Shown here: positions 17,235 to 27,575 of the stretch, one piece after another
Layout: the number at the start of each line of letters is the position of its first letter
Position numbering within the stretch: position 1 is the stretch's first letter
Origin: Erwinia sp. ErVv1
GTDB taxonomy: Bacteria > Pseudomonadota > Gammaproteobacteria > Enterobacterales > Enterobacteriaceae
DNA: 64,000 nt
Assembly (NCBI RefSeq): GCF_900068895.1
Contig: NZ_CDPK01000005.1
Span: 308,423 to 372,422, forward strand
Direction: 5' to 3'
The notes under the pieces: generated by a model
Seen by the model: only the letters and a program-made list of their open reading frames with translations
Told to the model about the DNA's origin: nothing
Database searches by the model: none
Translations under genes and position numbers: made by a program

Positions 17235-19382
17235 GTGAAAAACAAAACCTCTGCTTTTCTGCTAACGCCGCTACTCTGCCTGCCCGCTTTTGCAGCCAGC
17301 TCTGCGCCGAACTCATCCGCTCAGGCATCGGCTGCGGCGGAGGGATCCCTTATCGTCATTCGTCAGCGCAGTGGGGTATCCGAACTGGATACGCCGGCTG
17401 CGGTCAGCGTGTTGAACGGCCAGGATCTGCGTAGCAATAATGCTCAGGTCAACCTTTCCGAAGGTCTGGGGAGCGTACCCGGTCTGCAAATCCAGAACCG
17501 CCAGAATTATGCGCAGGATTTACAGCTGTCGATACGTGGCTTTGGCAGCCGCTCCATGTATGGCGTACGGGGCGTGCGGGTTTACGTCGATGGTATTCCA
17601 GCCACGATGCCCGATGGGCAGGGGCAAACCTCGAATATTGATATCAATTCAATTGAGCGTGTAGAAGTGCTGCGAGGCCCCTGGTCAGCGCTCTATGGCA
17701 ACGCTTCCGGAGGCGTGGTCAACATCGATACCGAAACCGGCAGCCAGCCAGCCACCCTTACCGCCGGGACATACTTTGGCAGCTACGGCAGCTGGCGAAA
17801 CAGCGTCAAAGCCAGCGGCGCAACGGGGGATGGCACGCACGTCGGCGACGTGAACTACACCCTTTCAGCTTCGCGCTTTACTACTCACGGCTATCGCGAT
17901 CATAGCGGAACGCAAAAAAGTCTCGGTAACGGTAAATTTGGCGTGCGCCTGGATGAAGCCAGCACGCTGACGCTGATGTTTAACACCGTCTCCGTGGACG
18001 CCAACGACCCCGGTGGACTGACGAAAGCGGAATGGCAAAATAATCCCCGTCAGTCTCCTCGCGGCGATAGTTTTAATACGCGCAAAAGTCTCGATCAGAC
18101 CCAGGTGGGCCTGCGCTACCAGCGTGAACTGACGGATAATGACCAGTTAACCCTGACCACCTGGCACGGTGAGCGGCACACCACCCAGTATCAATCTATC
18201 CCGCTGGCACCTCAGCTAAAGCCCGCCTATCCCGGCGGCGTGATTGTGCTGGAGCGGAAATATTCCGGCATTGATACCCGTATCAGGCATGACGACCAGA
18301 TAGGTACCGTGCCGTTCTCGCTTACTGGCGGTCTGGACTATGAAACCATGACCGAACGCCGCCAGGGTTTTGAAAACTATCAGCTTGTTAACGGCGTGCC
18401 GGCGTTTGGCGAGAAGGGCCGCCAGCGGCGCAATGAAAGGAACCAGATGTGGAATCTGGACCCCTATCTGCAAACGCACTGGGCGCTAACGCAGAAGTGG
18501 GCACTGGACGCGGGCGTGCGCTACAGTACGGTGAGCTTTGACTCACAAGATTATTACGTGACCACCGGGAACGGCGATGACAGCGGCAGCAAACGCTACC
18601 ATAAATTGTTGCCGATGGGATCGCTGAACTATGCGCTGACAGACGCATGGAACCTCTACTTCTCCGCCGGACGCGGCTTTGAAACGCCCACCATTAATGA
18701 GCTCTCCTACCGCTCCGTTGATGGCAGTCAAACCGGACTTAATCTGGGGCTAAAACCTGCGACCAGCGACACGTTCGAGCTGGGAAGCAAAACCCGCCTC
18801 GGCTATGGACTCCTGACCGCCGCGATTTTCCAGACCAACACCGACAATGAGCTGGTGGTGGCGGACAGCAGCAACGGGCGTTCGGTCTATAAAAATGCCG
18901 GTAAGACGCGTCGGCGGGGTATTGAAACCTCGTTTGATCAGCAGTTCGCTGAAAACTGGCAGATGAAAGCGGCCTGGACGTATCTTGATGCCACCTACCG
19001 CAATGAGTCCTGCGACGACAGTGGTAATTGCACACCCGCTGGTAATCGCCTGCCGGGTATTGCGCGTAATATGGGATACGCCTCGCTGGCCTGGGCACCG
19101 GAGCAGGGCTGGCACGCGGGCGCGGATATCCGCTATCTCAGCAGCATTCAGGCCGATGATGAAAATGATGCTAAGGCGCCCTCCTGGACGGTGGTCAGCC
19201 TGAATACCGGCTATCGCTTCAACTGGGACAAGTGGTCGCTCGATCTGTTTAGCCGCGTCGATAACCTCTTCGACAGGGCGTACGTGGGCTCGGTTATTGT
19301 CAATGAGGGCAATGGCCGCTTTTACGAACCCGCACCGGGCCGAAATTATGGTGGAGGAGCAACCCTCACCTATGCTTTTTAA
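17235..19382 (+). CDS. pqqU: PqqU (YncD), TonB-dependent receptor for PQQ
   Basis: 715-aa outer-membrane TonB-dependent receptor. It has a signal peptide (~1-20, AFAAS), a TonB-box-like region (LIVIRQR), a plug domain with SELDTPAAVSVLNGQDLR and VPGLQIQNRQNYAQDLQLSIRGFGSRSMYG, and a 22-strand barrel ending in an aromatic residue (TYAF). It is closely similar along its length to E. coli YncD, now named PqqU and reported as a high-affinity importer of pyrroloquinoline quinone. The start is a GTG at 17235; ribosome site weak. It sits 150 bp upstream of gcd, whose product needs PQQ, in the same direction. That neighbour makes the functional call stronger. Confidence 0.88.
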   Translation: MKNKTSAFLLTPLLCLPAFAASSAPNSSAQASAAAEGSLIVIRQRSGVSELDTPAAVSVLNGQDLRSNNAQVNLSEGLGSVPGLQIQNRQNYAQDLQLSIRGFGSRSMYGVRGVRVYVDGIPATMPDGQGQTSNIDINSIERVEVLRGPWSALYGNASGGVVNIDTETGSQPATLTAGTYFGSYGSWRNSVKASGATGDGTHVGDVNYTLSASRFTTHGYRDHSGTQKSLGNGKFGVRLDEASTLTLMFNTVSVDANDPGGLTKAEWQNNPRQSPRGDSFNTRKSLDQTQVGLRYQRELTDNDQLTLTTWHGERHTTQYQSIPLAPQLKPAYPGGVIVLERKYSGIDTRIRHDDQIGTVPFSLTGGLDYETMTERRQGFENYQLVNGVPAFGEKGRQRRNERNQMWNLDPYLQTHWALTQKWALDAGVRYSTVSFDSQDYYVTTGNGDDSGSKRYHKLLPMGSLNYALTDAWNLYFSAGRGFETPTINELSYRSVDGSQTGLNLGLKPATSDTFELGSKTRLGYGLLTAAIFQTNTDNELVVADSSNGRSVYKNAGKTRRRGIETSFDQQFAENWQMKAAWTYLDATYRNESCDDSGNCTPAGNRLPGIARNMGYASLAWAPEQGWHAGADIRYLSSIQADDENDAKAPSWTVVSLNTGYRFNWDKWSLDLFSRVDNLFDRAYVGSVIVNEGNGRFYEPAPGRNYGGGATLTYAF

Positions 19383-19433
19383 TCAGATATCCACAACAGT
19401 CTGCCACTCTGGCGTAGGCCAGCGGGCAGGGTA

Positions 19434-19474
19434 AAAACACCGGCATGGATAAGCAGTAAGAAACCGGGTGTTTT
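19434..19474 (+). terminator. Hairpin between pqqU and gcd
   Basis: AAAACACCGG (19434-19443) pairs with CCGGGTGTTTT (19464-19474), with one bulged base and a 20-base loop. It may reduce read-through into gcd; no T run beyond the stem. Confidence 0.45.
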
Positions 19475-19531
19475 AAGCGGTTAAGATCCCGATCTAAATC
19501 GAAGACGTTAAATATTGGTAAGGTTCATACT

Positions 19532-21925
19532 ATGCAAACTAAAGCACCGTTATCACGGAACCTCGTGATCCTCACGGCTGTGTTTGCCGCCCTCAGCGGG
19601 TTATACCTGCTGATTGGCGGTATCTGGCTGGCTAAGCTGGGTGGTTCAGTCTATTACATCATCGCTGGTGTGGTAGAACTGGCTGTCGCCTGGCTGCTGT
19701 TCCGTCGCCGCTCATCAGCACTGTTGCTGTATGCGGTGTTCCTGCTCGCGACCCTTGTCTGGTCGCTCTGGGAAGTCGGGACCGACTTCTGGGCCCTGAC
19801 GCCACGTCTGGACGTCACCTTCTTCCTCGGCCTGTGGATGGTTCTGCCATTCATTTACCGCGGCCTGAGCACGGGGCGGTTTGCACGCGGTGCGCTGGGC
19901 GTAGTGCTGTTGGTCACGGTGATTGCCCTGGGCTGGTCGGTCTTTAACGACCCGCAGGAAATTAACGGTTCGCTTAGCCCGGCACAGGCGGCGAACGTGG
20001 AGAAATCCGCTGACGGCGTTGCAGCCGGTGACTGGCCAGCCTATGGCCGTACCCAGGCGGGAACGCGCTACTCACCGTTAACGCAGATTAACGATAAGAA
20101 CGTGGGTCAGCTCAAAGAAGCCTGGACTTTCCGTACCGGTGATATGAAGCGCCCAACCGATCCGGGTGAGCTGACGGATGAAGTGACGCCAATCAAAATT
20201 GGTGATTCGCTCTATCTCTGTACCCCGCACCAGATCCTGTTTGCACTGGATGCGGCTACCGGTAAAGAGAAATGGAAATTTGATCCACAGCTGAAAACCG
20301 ATCCCTCTTTCCAGCACGTGACCTGCCGTGGTGTCTCTTATCATGAGACGCCTGACGCTGCTGCAACGCCTGCGGGCGGTAAGCCTGCTCTGTGCTCACG
20401 CCGCATTATCCTGCCGGTGAACGATGGACATCTGTATGCGCTGGATGCTGAAACCGGTGCGCTCTGCCCGGGCTTCGGCGACAACGGTAAACTGAACCTG
20501 CAGCAGAATATGCCTTTTGCACGCGCGGGGGCCTATGAGCCGACTTCACCTCCCGTCATTACCGATAAAACTATCGTTATTGCCGGTGCGGTAACCGATA
20601 ACTACTCGACCAAAGAGCCATCCGGGGTCATCCGTGGTTTTGATGTGAACAGCGGTAAGCTGCTGTGGGCATTTGATACCGGCGCGAAAGACCCTAACAT
20701 CCTGCCGCAGGGCGAGCAGAACTACGTTGCCAACTCGCCTAACTCCTGGGCACCTGCCGCCTATGACGCGAAGCTGGATCTGGTGTATCTGCCTATCGGC
20801 GTTGCTACGCCAGATATCTGGGGCGGCAACCGTACGCCAGAAATGGAACGCTTTGCCAGCGGCCTGCTGGCACTGAATGCCACCACCGGCAAACTGGCCT
20901 GGTTCTACCAGACCGTTCACCACGATCTGTGGGATATGGATGTACCGGCACAGCCAACTCTGGCCGATATCAATGACAAAGACGGCAATAAAGTCCCAGT
21001 CGTTTATGTTCCGGCCAAAACCGGTAATATCTTCGTGCTGGATCGCCGTAACGGTAAGCTGGTTGTGCCTGCGCCAGAAACGCCGGTTCCACAGGGCGCC
21101 GCTAAAGGTGACCATGTTTCCCCAACTCAGCCTTATTCAGAGCTGACCTACCGTCCGAAGAAAAACCTGACCGGTGCGGATATGTGGGGGGCAACAATTT
21201 ATGACCAGCTGATCTGCCGCGTGATGTTCCACCAGCTGCGTTATGACGGCCCGTTCACTCCGCCATCCGAGCAGGGCACCCTGGTATTTCCGGGTAACCT
21301 GGGCATGTTTGAATGGGGCGGTATTTCTGTTGATACCGACCGTCAGATCGCCGTGACTAACCCAATGGCGCTGCCGTTTGTTTCCCGTCTGATCCCGCGT
21401 GGGCCAAATAACCCACTGTGGCCAGGCGAGAAAGATAAAGGCGGTAGCGGCACTGAAACGGGCGTACAGCCTCAGTACGGCGTACCGTTTGGCGTGACGC
21501 TGAATCCGTTCCTGTCACCGCTTGGCTTCCCCTGCAAGCAGCCGGCATGGGGCTATATCTCCGCCGTTGATCTGAAAACAAATGATATCGTGTGGAAAAA
21601 ACGCATCGGTACCGTGCGTGACAGCTCGCCGGTTCCTCTGCCGTTTAAGATGGGTATGCCAATGTTGGGTGCGCCAATCTCGACTGCCGGTAACGTGATG
21701 TTTATCGGGGCAACGGCAGATAACTACCTGCGTGCGTTTAACGTCACCAACGGTAAGCCGCTGTGGGAAGCTCGCCTGCCAGCGGGCGGTCAGGCCACGC
21801 CAATGACTTATGAAGTGAATGGCAAACAGTATGTGCTGATCGCTGCCGGTGGCCATGGCTCATTCGGCACTAAGCTGGGCGACTATATTGTGGCCTATGC
21901 ACTGCCGGACGACGCTAAGAAGTAA
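19532..21925 (+). CDS. gcd: Quinoprotein (PQQ) glucose dehydrogenase, membrane-bound
   Basis: 797-aa enzyme that oxidises periplasmic glucose to gluconolactone with PQQ as cofactor and passes electrons to ubiquinone. The N-terminal ~140 residues form five membrane segments. From residue ~165 (GDWPAYGRTQAGTRYSPLTQI) there is an eight-bladed beta-propeller with tryptophan-docking repeats such as LFALDAATGKEKWKFDP and LLALNATTGKLAWFYQ. Length equals E. coli Gcd (796 aa). It lies just downstream of pqqU, and no pqq biosynthesis genes are in the window. AAGG precedes the ATG. Confidence 0.95.
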   Translation: MQTKAPLSRNLVILTAVFAALSGLYLLIGGIWLAKLGGSVYYIIAGVVELAVAWLLFRRRSSALLLYAVFLLATLVWSLWEVGTDFWALTPRLDVTFFLGLWMVLPFIYRGLSTGRFARGALGVVLLVTVIALGWSVFNDPQEINGSLSPAQAANVEKSADGVAAGDWPAYGRTQAGTRYSPLTQINDKNVGQLKEAWTFRTGDMKRPTDPGELTDEVTPIKIGDSLYLCTPHQILFALDAATGKEKWKFDPQLKTDPSFQHVTCRGVSYHETPDAAATPAGGKPALCSRRIILPVNDGHLYALDAETGALCPGFGDNGKLNLQQNMPFARAGAYEPTSPPVITDKTIVIAGAVTDNYSTKEPSGVIRGFDVNSGKLLWAFDTGAKDPNILPQGEQNYVANSPNSWAPAAYDAKLDLVYLPIGVATPDIWGGNRTPEMERFASGLLALNATTGKLAWFYQTVHHDLWDMDVPAQPTLADINDKDGNKVPVVYVPAKTGNIFVLDRRNGKLVVPAPETPVPQGAAKGDHVSPTQPYSELTYRPKKNLTGADMWGATIYDQLICRVMFHQLRYDGPFTPPSEQGTLVFPGNLGMFEWGGISVDTDRQIAVTNPMALPFVSRLIPRGPNNPLWPGEKDKGGSGTETGVQPQYGVPFGVTLNPFLSPLGFPCKQPAWGYISAVDLKTNDIVWKKRIGTVRDSSPVPLPFKMGMPMLGAPISTAGNVMFIGATADNYLRAFNVTNGKPLWEARLPAGGQATPMTYEVNGKQYVLIAAGGHGSFGTKLGDYIVAYALPDDAKK

Positions 21926-21961
21926 CGCCTGGCGCCGGCTCCTGCCCGGCGTCAAACGATA

Positions 21962-22000
21962 AAAAAAGGGCAGCCCATGGGCTGCCCTTTTTGTTTTTTT
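21962..22000. terminator. Strong bidirectional terminator after gcd
   Basis: A-rich run, then GGGCAGCCC-AT-GGGCTGCCC, then T-rich run (21968-21987 core). It lies between convergent genes and has A and T tracts on the two sides, so it can serve both strands. Confidence 0.9.
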
Positions 22001-22523
22001 ATCCGGTATTAAGACCCCATTCCATATACAGCCGCTCGATCTCTTTGACCGATCCTGCCCGTACCCTGGGTAATCTCAACTGTTCAAACAGGGCGGCATT
22101 ACGTTTCCGTCCCCCGGGGGTGACAAAGAGAATGTGGTGGAGCATTTCCCAGCTCAACCGATCCTGCCCATCCATTCCGCCATAGCGCCCGGGCTGCCAT
22201 AACGTTCTTCGGATATAGCGCAGCAGGCTGGAAGCCGTTGAAATATCGAGCAGAATCACGCCGGTTGCCCGCTCAAGGCGCTGTGGAAGACAGCGTGAAT
22301 AGTTTCCTTCCATTATCCAGCTTTCTTGTGCAATGGCTTTCTCATGAAGGGCCAGGAATTCGTCAGCAGGGCGGGGATACCAGCTGGACTGTGGGTAGTG
22401 GTGATAAAGCCGGTCGAGATGAATAATCGGTAGTTCGCACTTTCGGGCGATGGCCGTTGCAAGTGTGGATTTCCCGCTATTTGAAGGACCGAGAATGCAA
22501 ATCCGCGGGCCTAATGCGTTCAT
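21999..22523 (-). CDS. P-loop kinase-like protein (FlaR/adenylate kinase-like)
   Basis: 174-aa cytoplasmic protein beginning RICILGPSNSGKSTLATAIARK, a Walker A P-loop at residues ~7-20, followed by ELPIIHLDRLYHHYPQSSWYPRP and WIMEGNYSRC. This is the pattern of the small P-loop NTPases annotated as adenylate kinase-like or DNA topology modulation (FlaR) proteins. Function unproven. I chose ATG 22523 (MNALGPR) because the P-loop begins right after it; the open frame extends 63 codons upstream but that part is hydrophobic nonsense unlike the family. Confidence 0.75.
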   Translation of the reverse strand: MNALGPRICILGPSNSGKSTLATAIARKCELPIIHLDRLYHHYPQSSWYPRPADEFLALHEKAIAQESWIMEGNYSRCLPQRLERATGVILLDISTASSLLRYIRRTLWQPGRYGGMDGQDRLSWEMLHHILFVTPGGRKRNAALFEQLRLPRVRAGSVKEIERLYMEWGLNTG

Positions 22524-22732
22524 ATTCTTCCCGGAAGAGAGAGTGCAGCGGGCCACTATAGCCTGGCGAGCAGCCGCCCGGGAATCGGGTACTACTGTCC
22601 ATCGGACCGTTGGTGGACAAAATGTGATCTGGATCGCACAAATGGTTAAGATGCTAATAGTTAGCAGGCTTATTATAAACACATCCAAGGCGAGCTGCCT
22701 TGTCCCAAACATCTCAAAGAAGGAATTTGACC

Positions 22733-22954
22733 ATGAAAACCATCAAAACACTGAGTATTGCCGCCGTTGCCGCGCTCTCTATGATCTCTTTCGGTAGCTT
22801 TGCTGCCCAGAGCATTTCGGCTCACGGCAGTACGCTGGACAGCGCTCAGGCGCACATCGCCGCCCAGGCTAAAGCGGCCGGTGCCTCCAGCTATAAAATC
22901 ACCAGCGCCCGTGCCGAAGATGGCGTCTATATGACCGCCGAAATCTATAAATAA
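22733..22954 (+). CDS. YdgH/BhsA/McbA-like (DUF1471) small exported protein
   Basis: 73-aa protein: signal peptide ending GSFAAQ, then a ~50-residue DUF1471 domain (AAGASSYKITSARAEDGVYMTAEIYK). Enterobacteria hold several of these periplasmic proteins, which are linked to stress resistance and biofilm formation; the specific role here is unknown. AAGGAA lies 7 bases before the ATG. A good terminator follows. Confidence 0.85.
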   Translation: MKTIKTLSIAAVAALSMISFGSFAAQSISAHGSTLDSAQAHIAAQAKAAGASSYKITSARAEDGVYMTAEIYK

Positions 22955-22983
22955 ACCCGGGACGTACCGTAGCAAATCAGAAC

Positions 22984-23008
22984 AGGCTGCCATCAGGCAG
23001 CCTTTTTT
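22984..23008 (+). terminator. Rho-independent terminator of the DUF1471 gene
   Basis: AGGCTGCC, loop ATCA, GGCAGCCT, then TTTTT. Confidence 0.9.
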
Positions 23009-23084
23009 ATTGGGTTCTTGTCCCGGGCAGGGCAAAACGCCGCGCTGAGCGCGCCTGAGTCGTTTTGGACACTGTCATAAATAT

Positions 23085-23103
23085 GAAACTTTGCTTAAGT
23101 TTC
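23085..23103. promoter_or_regulatory. Inverted repeat upstream of arnB (possible regulator site)
   Basis: GAAACTT-TGCTT-AAGTTTC is a perfect 7-bp inverted repeat. It also contains CTTAAG, a perfect PmrA half site, followed after TTTCA by ATCTTC, which is a poor second half. It lies 363 bp before arnB. Confidence 0.35.
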
Positions 23104-23213
23104 AATCTTCCCCCCATTTTTCAGTTCCACCCCCTCGCAAACATCCTCTAAGAGTAAACCGATTCTAAATCATCTTTAGATAATTTCCGGTTCGACCGCA
23201 TTTATCGGGAGTT

Positions 23214-23230
23214 CTTAATTTTCAACTAAG
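23214..23230 (+). promoter_or_regulatory. Candidate PmrA/BasR box of the arn operon
   Basis: CTTAAT, five bases TTTCA, then ACTAAG. The first half matches the PmrA half-site consensus YTTAAK fully and the second at 4 of 6 positions; the 5-bp spacing and TTTCA-like spacer fit known PmrA boxes. The outer TTCTTA/TAAGAA also forms an inverted repeat. It lies ~235 bp before arnB; the rest of the 511-bp gap (22955-23465) shows nothing else clear. Confidence 0.4.
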
Positions 23231-23465
23231 AATTGTTGTTTATCGTTCATTAAGCATTGAAATTTGGCCTTTTTGCTCATGCGATAATGCCGCCGCTGAA
23301 AAGTTAGCCATTTATGACCTGCGCGGAGAAAGAGAGTTACCGATGAGAAAATTCACAGCAAATTATATGTGATGGTTAAATTTCAACGCATAACAGTTGC
23401 CAGTGGACTGGAAATAGCACACTCTGCTAAAGTTTATTTTGGTTACAATTAAGGAAATTTTAATG

Positions 23466-24605
23466 ATGTCGGATTTTCTTCCTTTTTCGCGCCCCGCAAT
23501 GGGGGAAGCTGAGCTGGCAGCGGTCAGGGACGTGATGAATTCCGGCTGGATCACTACCGGGCCTAAAAATCAGCTGCTCGAAGAGGCTTTTTGCCAGTTA
23601 ACGGGTAACCAGCATGCGATTGCCGTCAGTTCGGCAACGGCAGGCATGCATGTGACGCTGATGGCGCTGGGCATCGGTCCCGGGGACGAAGTTATCACCC
23701 CTTCACTGACCTGGGTTTCCACCCTGAATATGATTGCGCTACTGGGCGCAGAGCCGGTCATGATTGATGTCGATCGTGACACGCTGATGGTGACCCCTGA
23801 GCTTATTGAAGCCGCGATTACGCCGCGTACTAAAGCCATTGTGCCCGTACACTATGCAGGCGCTCCGGCGGATATTGATGCCATTCACGCATTGGGTAAG
23901 CGCTACGGCATTCCGGTCATTGACGACGCCGCGCATGCGGCCGGAACCGGATACAAAGGCCGCCACGTGGGGGCAACCGGCACGGCTATTTTCTCCTTCC
24001 ACGCCATTAAAAACATGAGCTGTGCGGAAGGCGGCCTGGTGGTAACCGATGATGAAACCCTGGCGAGCCGTATCCGCAGCCTGAAGTTCCACGGTCTGGG
24101 TGTCGATGCCTTTGATCGTCAGACCCACGGCCGCGCGCCCCAGGCTGAAGTTATTGCGCCCGGCTATAAATATAATCTGCCCGACATCAGCGCCGCTATT
24201 GCGCTGGTGCAGCTGGATAAACTTCCCGAACTGAACGCCCGGCGTGCGGAGATTGCCGCCCGCTACCTGAAGGAGCTGGCGGATACGCCGTTTTTACCGC
24301 TGTCCGTGCCGGAGTGGGCCCATCAGCACGCCTGGCACCTGTTTATTATCCGCGTTGATCCTGAGCGCTGCGGGCTGTCCCGTGACGAACTGATGCAGGC
24401 CCTGAAGGATCGTAATATTGGCAGCGGCCTGCATTTCCGTGCGGCGCACACGCAGAAATATTACCGTGAACGCTTTCCCGACTTAACCCTGCCTGAAACC
24501 GAATGGAACTCCGATCGCATCTGTTCGATACCGCTGTTTCCAGGTATGACCGACGGCGATGTCAGCCGCGTCATTACCGCCCTGCGCGATATTGCCGAGA
24601 GATAA
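23466..24605 (+). CDS. arnB: ArnB, UDP-Ara4O aminotransferase
   Basis: 379-aa PLP-dependent aminotransferase that makes UDP-L-Ara4N from the 4-keto sugar in the cytoplasm, as a step in lipid A modification. The PLP lysine is in [15 protein letters not shown] and the opening [20 protein letters not shown] is typical of ArnB. AAGGAA at 23451-23456 serves two adjacent ATGs; I use the second because it gives the family length exactly. First gene of arnBCADTEF; the stop is 1 bp before arnC. Confidence 0.95.
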   Translation: MSDFLPFSRPAMGEAELAAVRDVMNSGWITTGPKNQLLEEAFCQLTGNQHAIAVSSATAGMHVTLMALGIGPGDEVITPSLTWVSTLNMIALLGAEPVMIDVDRDTLMVTPELIEAAITPRTKAIVPVHYAGAPADIDAIHALGKRYGIPVIDDAAHAAGTGYKGRHVGATGTAIFSFHAIKNMSCAEGGLVVTDDETLASRIRSLKFHGLGVDAFDRQTHGRAPQAEVIAPGYKYNLPDISAAIALVQLDKLPELNARRAEIAARYLKELADTPFLPLSVPEWAHQHAWHLFIIRVDPERCGLSRDELMQALKDRNIGSGLHFRAAHTQKYYRERFPDLTLPETEWNSDRICSIPLFPGMTDGDVSRVITALRDIAER

Positions 24606-24606
24606 C

Positions 24607-25596
24607 ATGACGCCCGAACAACCTATCAATAAAGTTTCTATTGTCATTCCCGTTTATAACGAGCAGGAGAGCCTGCCCGAACTGCTCCGCCGCACGACAG
24701 CGGCCTGCGACCAGCTGCCGATGGACTATGAAATCCTGCTGGTCGATGATGGCAGCAGCGATAACTCTGCCGAGATGCTGGCGAGTGCCGCGTCCGAAGA
24801 GGGCAGTCATATCGTTGCGGTATTGCTTAATCGTAATTATGGCCAGCATTCGGCCATTATGGCTGGCTTCAGCCACGTCAGCGGCGACCTTATCATCACC
24901 CTTGATGCGGATTTACAGAACCCACCTGAAGAGATCCCGAGACTGGTTGCGGTGGCTGCCGAGGGGTATGACGTGGTGGGGACCGTGCGGCAAAATCGCC
25001 AGGATAGCTGGTTCCGCAAGCGCGCCTCGCTCCTGATCAATCATCTGATCCAGCGCACCACCGGTAAAGCGATGGGCGATTATGGTTGTATGCTGCGCGC
25101 CTATCGCCGCCATATTATTGACGCCATGCTGCACTGCCATGAGCGCAGCACCTTTATCCCTATTCTGGCCAATACCTTTGCCCGCCGGGCCATTGAGATC
25201 CCGGTTCATCACGCCGAGCGCGAATTTGGTGATTCCAAATACAGCCTGATGCGCCTGATCAATCTGATGTATGACCTGGTGACCTGCCTGACCACCACGC
25301 CGCTGCGTATGCTCAGCGTGGTCGGTAGCCTGATTGCCCTGGCCGGGTTCGCCTTCTCACTGTTTTTGATCGTCGCGCGCCTGTTTTTCGGTTCGCACTG
25401 GGCTGGCGACGGCATGTTTGTCCTGTTCGCCGTGCTGTTTATTTTCATCGGCGCACAGTTTGTCGGAATGGGTCTGCTCGGAGAGTATATTGGCCGCATT
25501 TATAACGACGTCCGTGCCCGCCCGCGCTACTTCATCCAGCGCGTTGTCAACTCATCCGTTTCTGTTTCCGAATCCTCAGAGGATAACAAAGAATGA
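24607..25596 (+). CDS. arnC: ArnC, undecaprenyl-phosphate Ara4FN transferase
   Basis: 329-aa membrane glycosyltransferase of family GT2. It moves formylated aminoarabinose to undecaprenyl phosphate on the cytoplasmic face. It has the GT-A signatures [13 protein letters not shown] and [14 protein letters not shown], and two C-terminal membrane segments (about residues 235-260 and 270-295). The stop overlaps the arnA start by 4 bp (ATGA), so the genes are translationally coupled. Confidence 0.95.
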   Translation: MTPEQPINKVSIVIPVYNEQESLPELLRRTTAACDQLPMDYEILLVDDGSSDNSAEMLASAASEEGSHIVAVLLNRNYGQHSAIMAGFSHVSGDLIITLDADLQNPPEEIPRLVAVAAEGYDVVGTVRQNRQDSWFRKRASLLINHLIQRTTGKAMGDYGCMLRAYRRHIIDAMLHCHERSTFIPILANTFARRAIEIPVHHAEREFGDSKYSLMRLINLMYDLVTCLTTTPLRMLSVVGSLIALAGFAFSLFLIVARLFFGSHWAGDGMFVLFAVLFIFIGAQFVGMGLLGEYIGRIYNDVRARPRYFIQRVVNSSVSVSESSEDNKE

Positions 25597-27575
25597 AAGC
25601 TGTTGTTTTTGCCTACCACGATATGGGATGCGTCGGCATCAATGCGCTGGTTGAGGCCGGCTATCAGATTGAAGCCATCTTTACCCATCCTGATTCCGCC
25701 AATGAAAACCACTTTTTCGGTTCGGTCGCGCGTGCGGCAGCGGAGCTGGGTATCCCGGTTTTTGCGCCGGAAGACGTTAATCACCCATTATGGGTTGACC
25801 GCATTCAACTGATGGCACCGGACGCTATCTTCTCGTTTTATTACCGTAATCTGCTGAGTGACAAGATTCTGGACTGTGCTCAGCATGGCGCATTTAACCT
25901 GCATGGTTCTCTGCTGCCGAAATATCGTGGCCGCGCGCCGCTGAACTGGGCGCTGGTCAATGGCGAAACCGAAACCGGCGTTACCCTGCACCGTATGGTC
26001 GCCCGCGCGGATGCCGGTGAGATTATGGCGCAGCAGAAAGTGGCGATCGCGCCAGAAGATAACGCGTTAACCCTGCACCGTAAGCTGACCAGCGCGGCCA
26101 CTGAGCTGCTTACCGACGCGCTGCCCGCGCTCAAACTGGGCAAACTTCAGGGATGGGCGCAGGATGAAAGCCAGGCAACAACGGTTAGACGCCGGTCGCC
26201 GGAGGATGGCTGTATCGACTGGTCGCTGCCCGCAGAGAAGGTCAACAACCTGGTGCGTGCGGTTACCGATCCCTGGCCTGGCGCGTATGGCTACGTTGGC
26301 TCGGCAAAATTCATCGTCTGGAAAGGGAAGGTTCATCATGACCTGCCTGCGGCCAAAGCCGGTACGGTACTGTCGGTCGCACCATTAATCATTGCCTGCG
26401 GTGAGGGTGCGCTGGAAGTGATGACGGGGCAGAGCGAAAACGGCGTGTATATGCAGGGTTCACAGCTCGCGCAAACGCTGGGCCTGGTTAGCGGTGCGCT
26501 ACTGCACAACCAGCCGGTATCGGCAGTTAAGCGCCGTACCCGGGTACTGATCCTGGGCGTTAACGGATTTATCGGTAACCACCTGACCGAGCGACTGCTA
26601 CAGGATGATAACTTCGATATCTTCGGTCTGGATATCGGTTCAGACGCTATCAGCCGCTTTGTTGGCCATCCGCGCTTTCAGTTTGTTGAAGGGGATATCA
26701 GCATCCACTCGGAGTGGATTGAATATCACATTAAAAAATGTGACGTCATTCTGCCGCTGGTGGCCATTGCCACGCCAATTGAGTACACGCGCAATCCACT
26801 GCGGGTGTTTGAGCTGGACTTTGAAGAAAACCTGAAAATTATCCGCGACTGCGTGAAATATAAAAAGCGTATTATTTTCCCGTCGACTTCCGAAGTGTAC
26901 GGCATGTGTACCGATCCTAATTTCGATGAAGACAGCTCAAATCTGGTGGTCGGTCCGATCAACAAACAGCGCTGGATTTACTCGGTCTCCAAACAGCTGC
27001 TTGACCGGGTGATCTGGGCCTACGGCGATAAAGAAGGCCTGCGGTTTACGCTGTTCCGCCCGTTCAACTGGATGGGGCCGCGTCTCGATAACCTTAACGC
27101 CGCGCGTATTGGCAGCTCCCGTGCGATTACCCAGCTAATCCTGAATCTGGTTGAAGGGTCGCCCATTAAACTGATGGACGGCGGGCGGCAGAAGCGCTGC
27201 TTTACCGATATCAGCGACGGGGTAGAGGCGCTGTTCCGTATTATTGAAAACAAAAACAATAACTGCGACGGCCAAATTATTAATATCGGTAACCCGGACA
27301 ACGAGGCGAGCATCAAAGAGCTGGCACAGCAGCTGCTGGAGAGCTTTGATCGCCATCCGCTCCGCAGCCATTTCCCTCCTTTTGCCGGCTTCCGCGACGT
27401 TGAAAGCAGCAGCTATTACGGCAAGGGCTATCAGGACGTGGTGCATCGTAAGCCCGCCATCCGCAACGCCCGCCGCCTGATTAACTGGACGCCGGAAGTG
27501 AAGATGGAAAAAACCATCGATGCTACGCTCGATTTCTTCCTGCGCACGGTTGACGGCGTGGATACGGAGAAATGA
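25593..27575 (+). CDS. arnA: ArnA, bifunctional UDP-GlcA decarboxylase / Ara4N formyltransferase
   Basis: 660-aa two-domain enzyme. Residues ~1-304 are the 10-formyl-THF-dependent formyltransferase, with [19 protein letters not shown] around the catalytic Asn/His. Residues ~315-660 are the short-chain dehydrogenase-type decarboxylase, with NAD-binding [16 protein letters not shown] and [11 protein letters not shown] holding the catalytic Tyr/Lys. Length equals the E. coli enzyme. Overlaps arnC and arnD by 4 bp each. Confidence 0.96.
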   Translation: MKAVVFAYHDMGCVGINALVEAGYQIEAIFTHPDSANENHFFGSVARAAAELGIPVFAPEDVNHPLWVDRIQLMAPDAIFSFYYRNLLSDKILDCAQHGAFNLHGSLLPKYRGRAPLNWALVNGETETGVTLHRMVARADAGEIMAQQKVAIAPEDNALTLHRKLTSAATELLTDALPALKLGKLQGWAQDESQATTVRRRSPEDGCIDWSLPAEKVNNLVRAVTDPWPGAYGYVGSAKFIVWKGKVHHDLPAAKAGTVLSVAPLIIACGEGALEVMTGQSENGVYMQGSQLAQTLGLVSGALLHNQPVSAVKRRTRVLILGVNGFIGNHLTERLLQDDNFDIFGLDIGSDAISRFVGHPRFQFVEGDISIHSEWIEYHIKKCDVILPLVAIATPIEYTRNPLRVFELDFEENLKIIRDCVKYKKRIIFPSTSEVYGMCTDPNFDEDSSNLVVGPINKQRWIYSVSKQLLDRVIWAYGDKEGLRFTLFRPFNWMGPRLDNLNAARIGSSRAITQLILNLVEGSPIKLMDGGRQKRCFTDISDGVEALFRIIENKNNNCDGQIINIGNPDNEASIKELAQQLLESFDRHPLRSHFPPFAGFRDVESSSYYGKGYQDVVHRKPAIRNARRLINWTPEVKMEKTIDATLDFFLRTVDGVDTEK

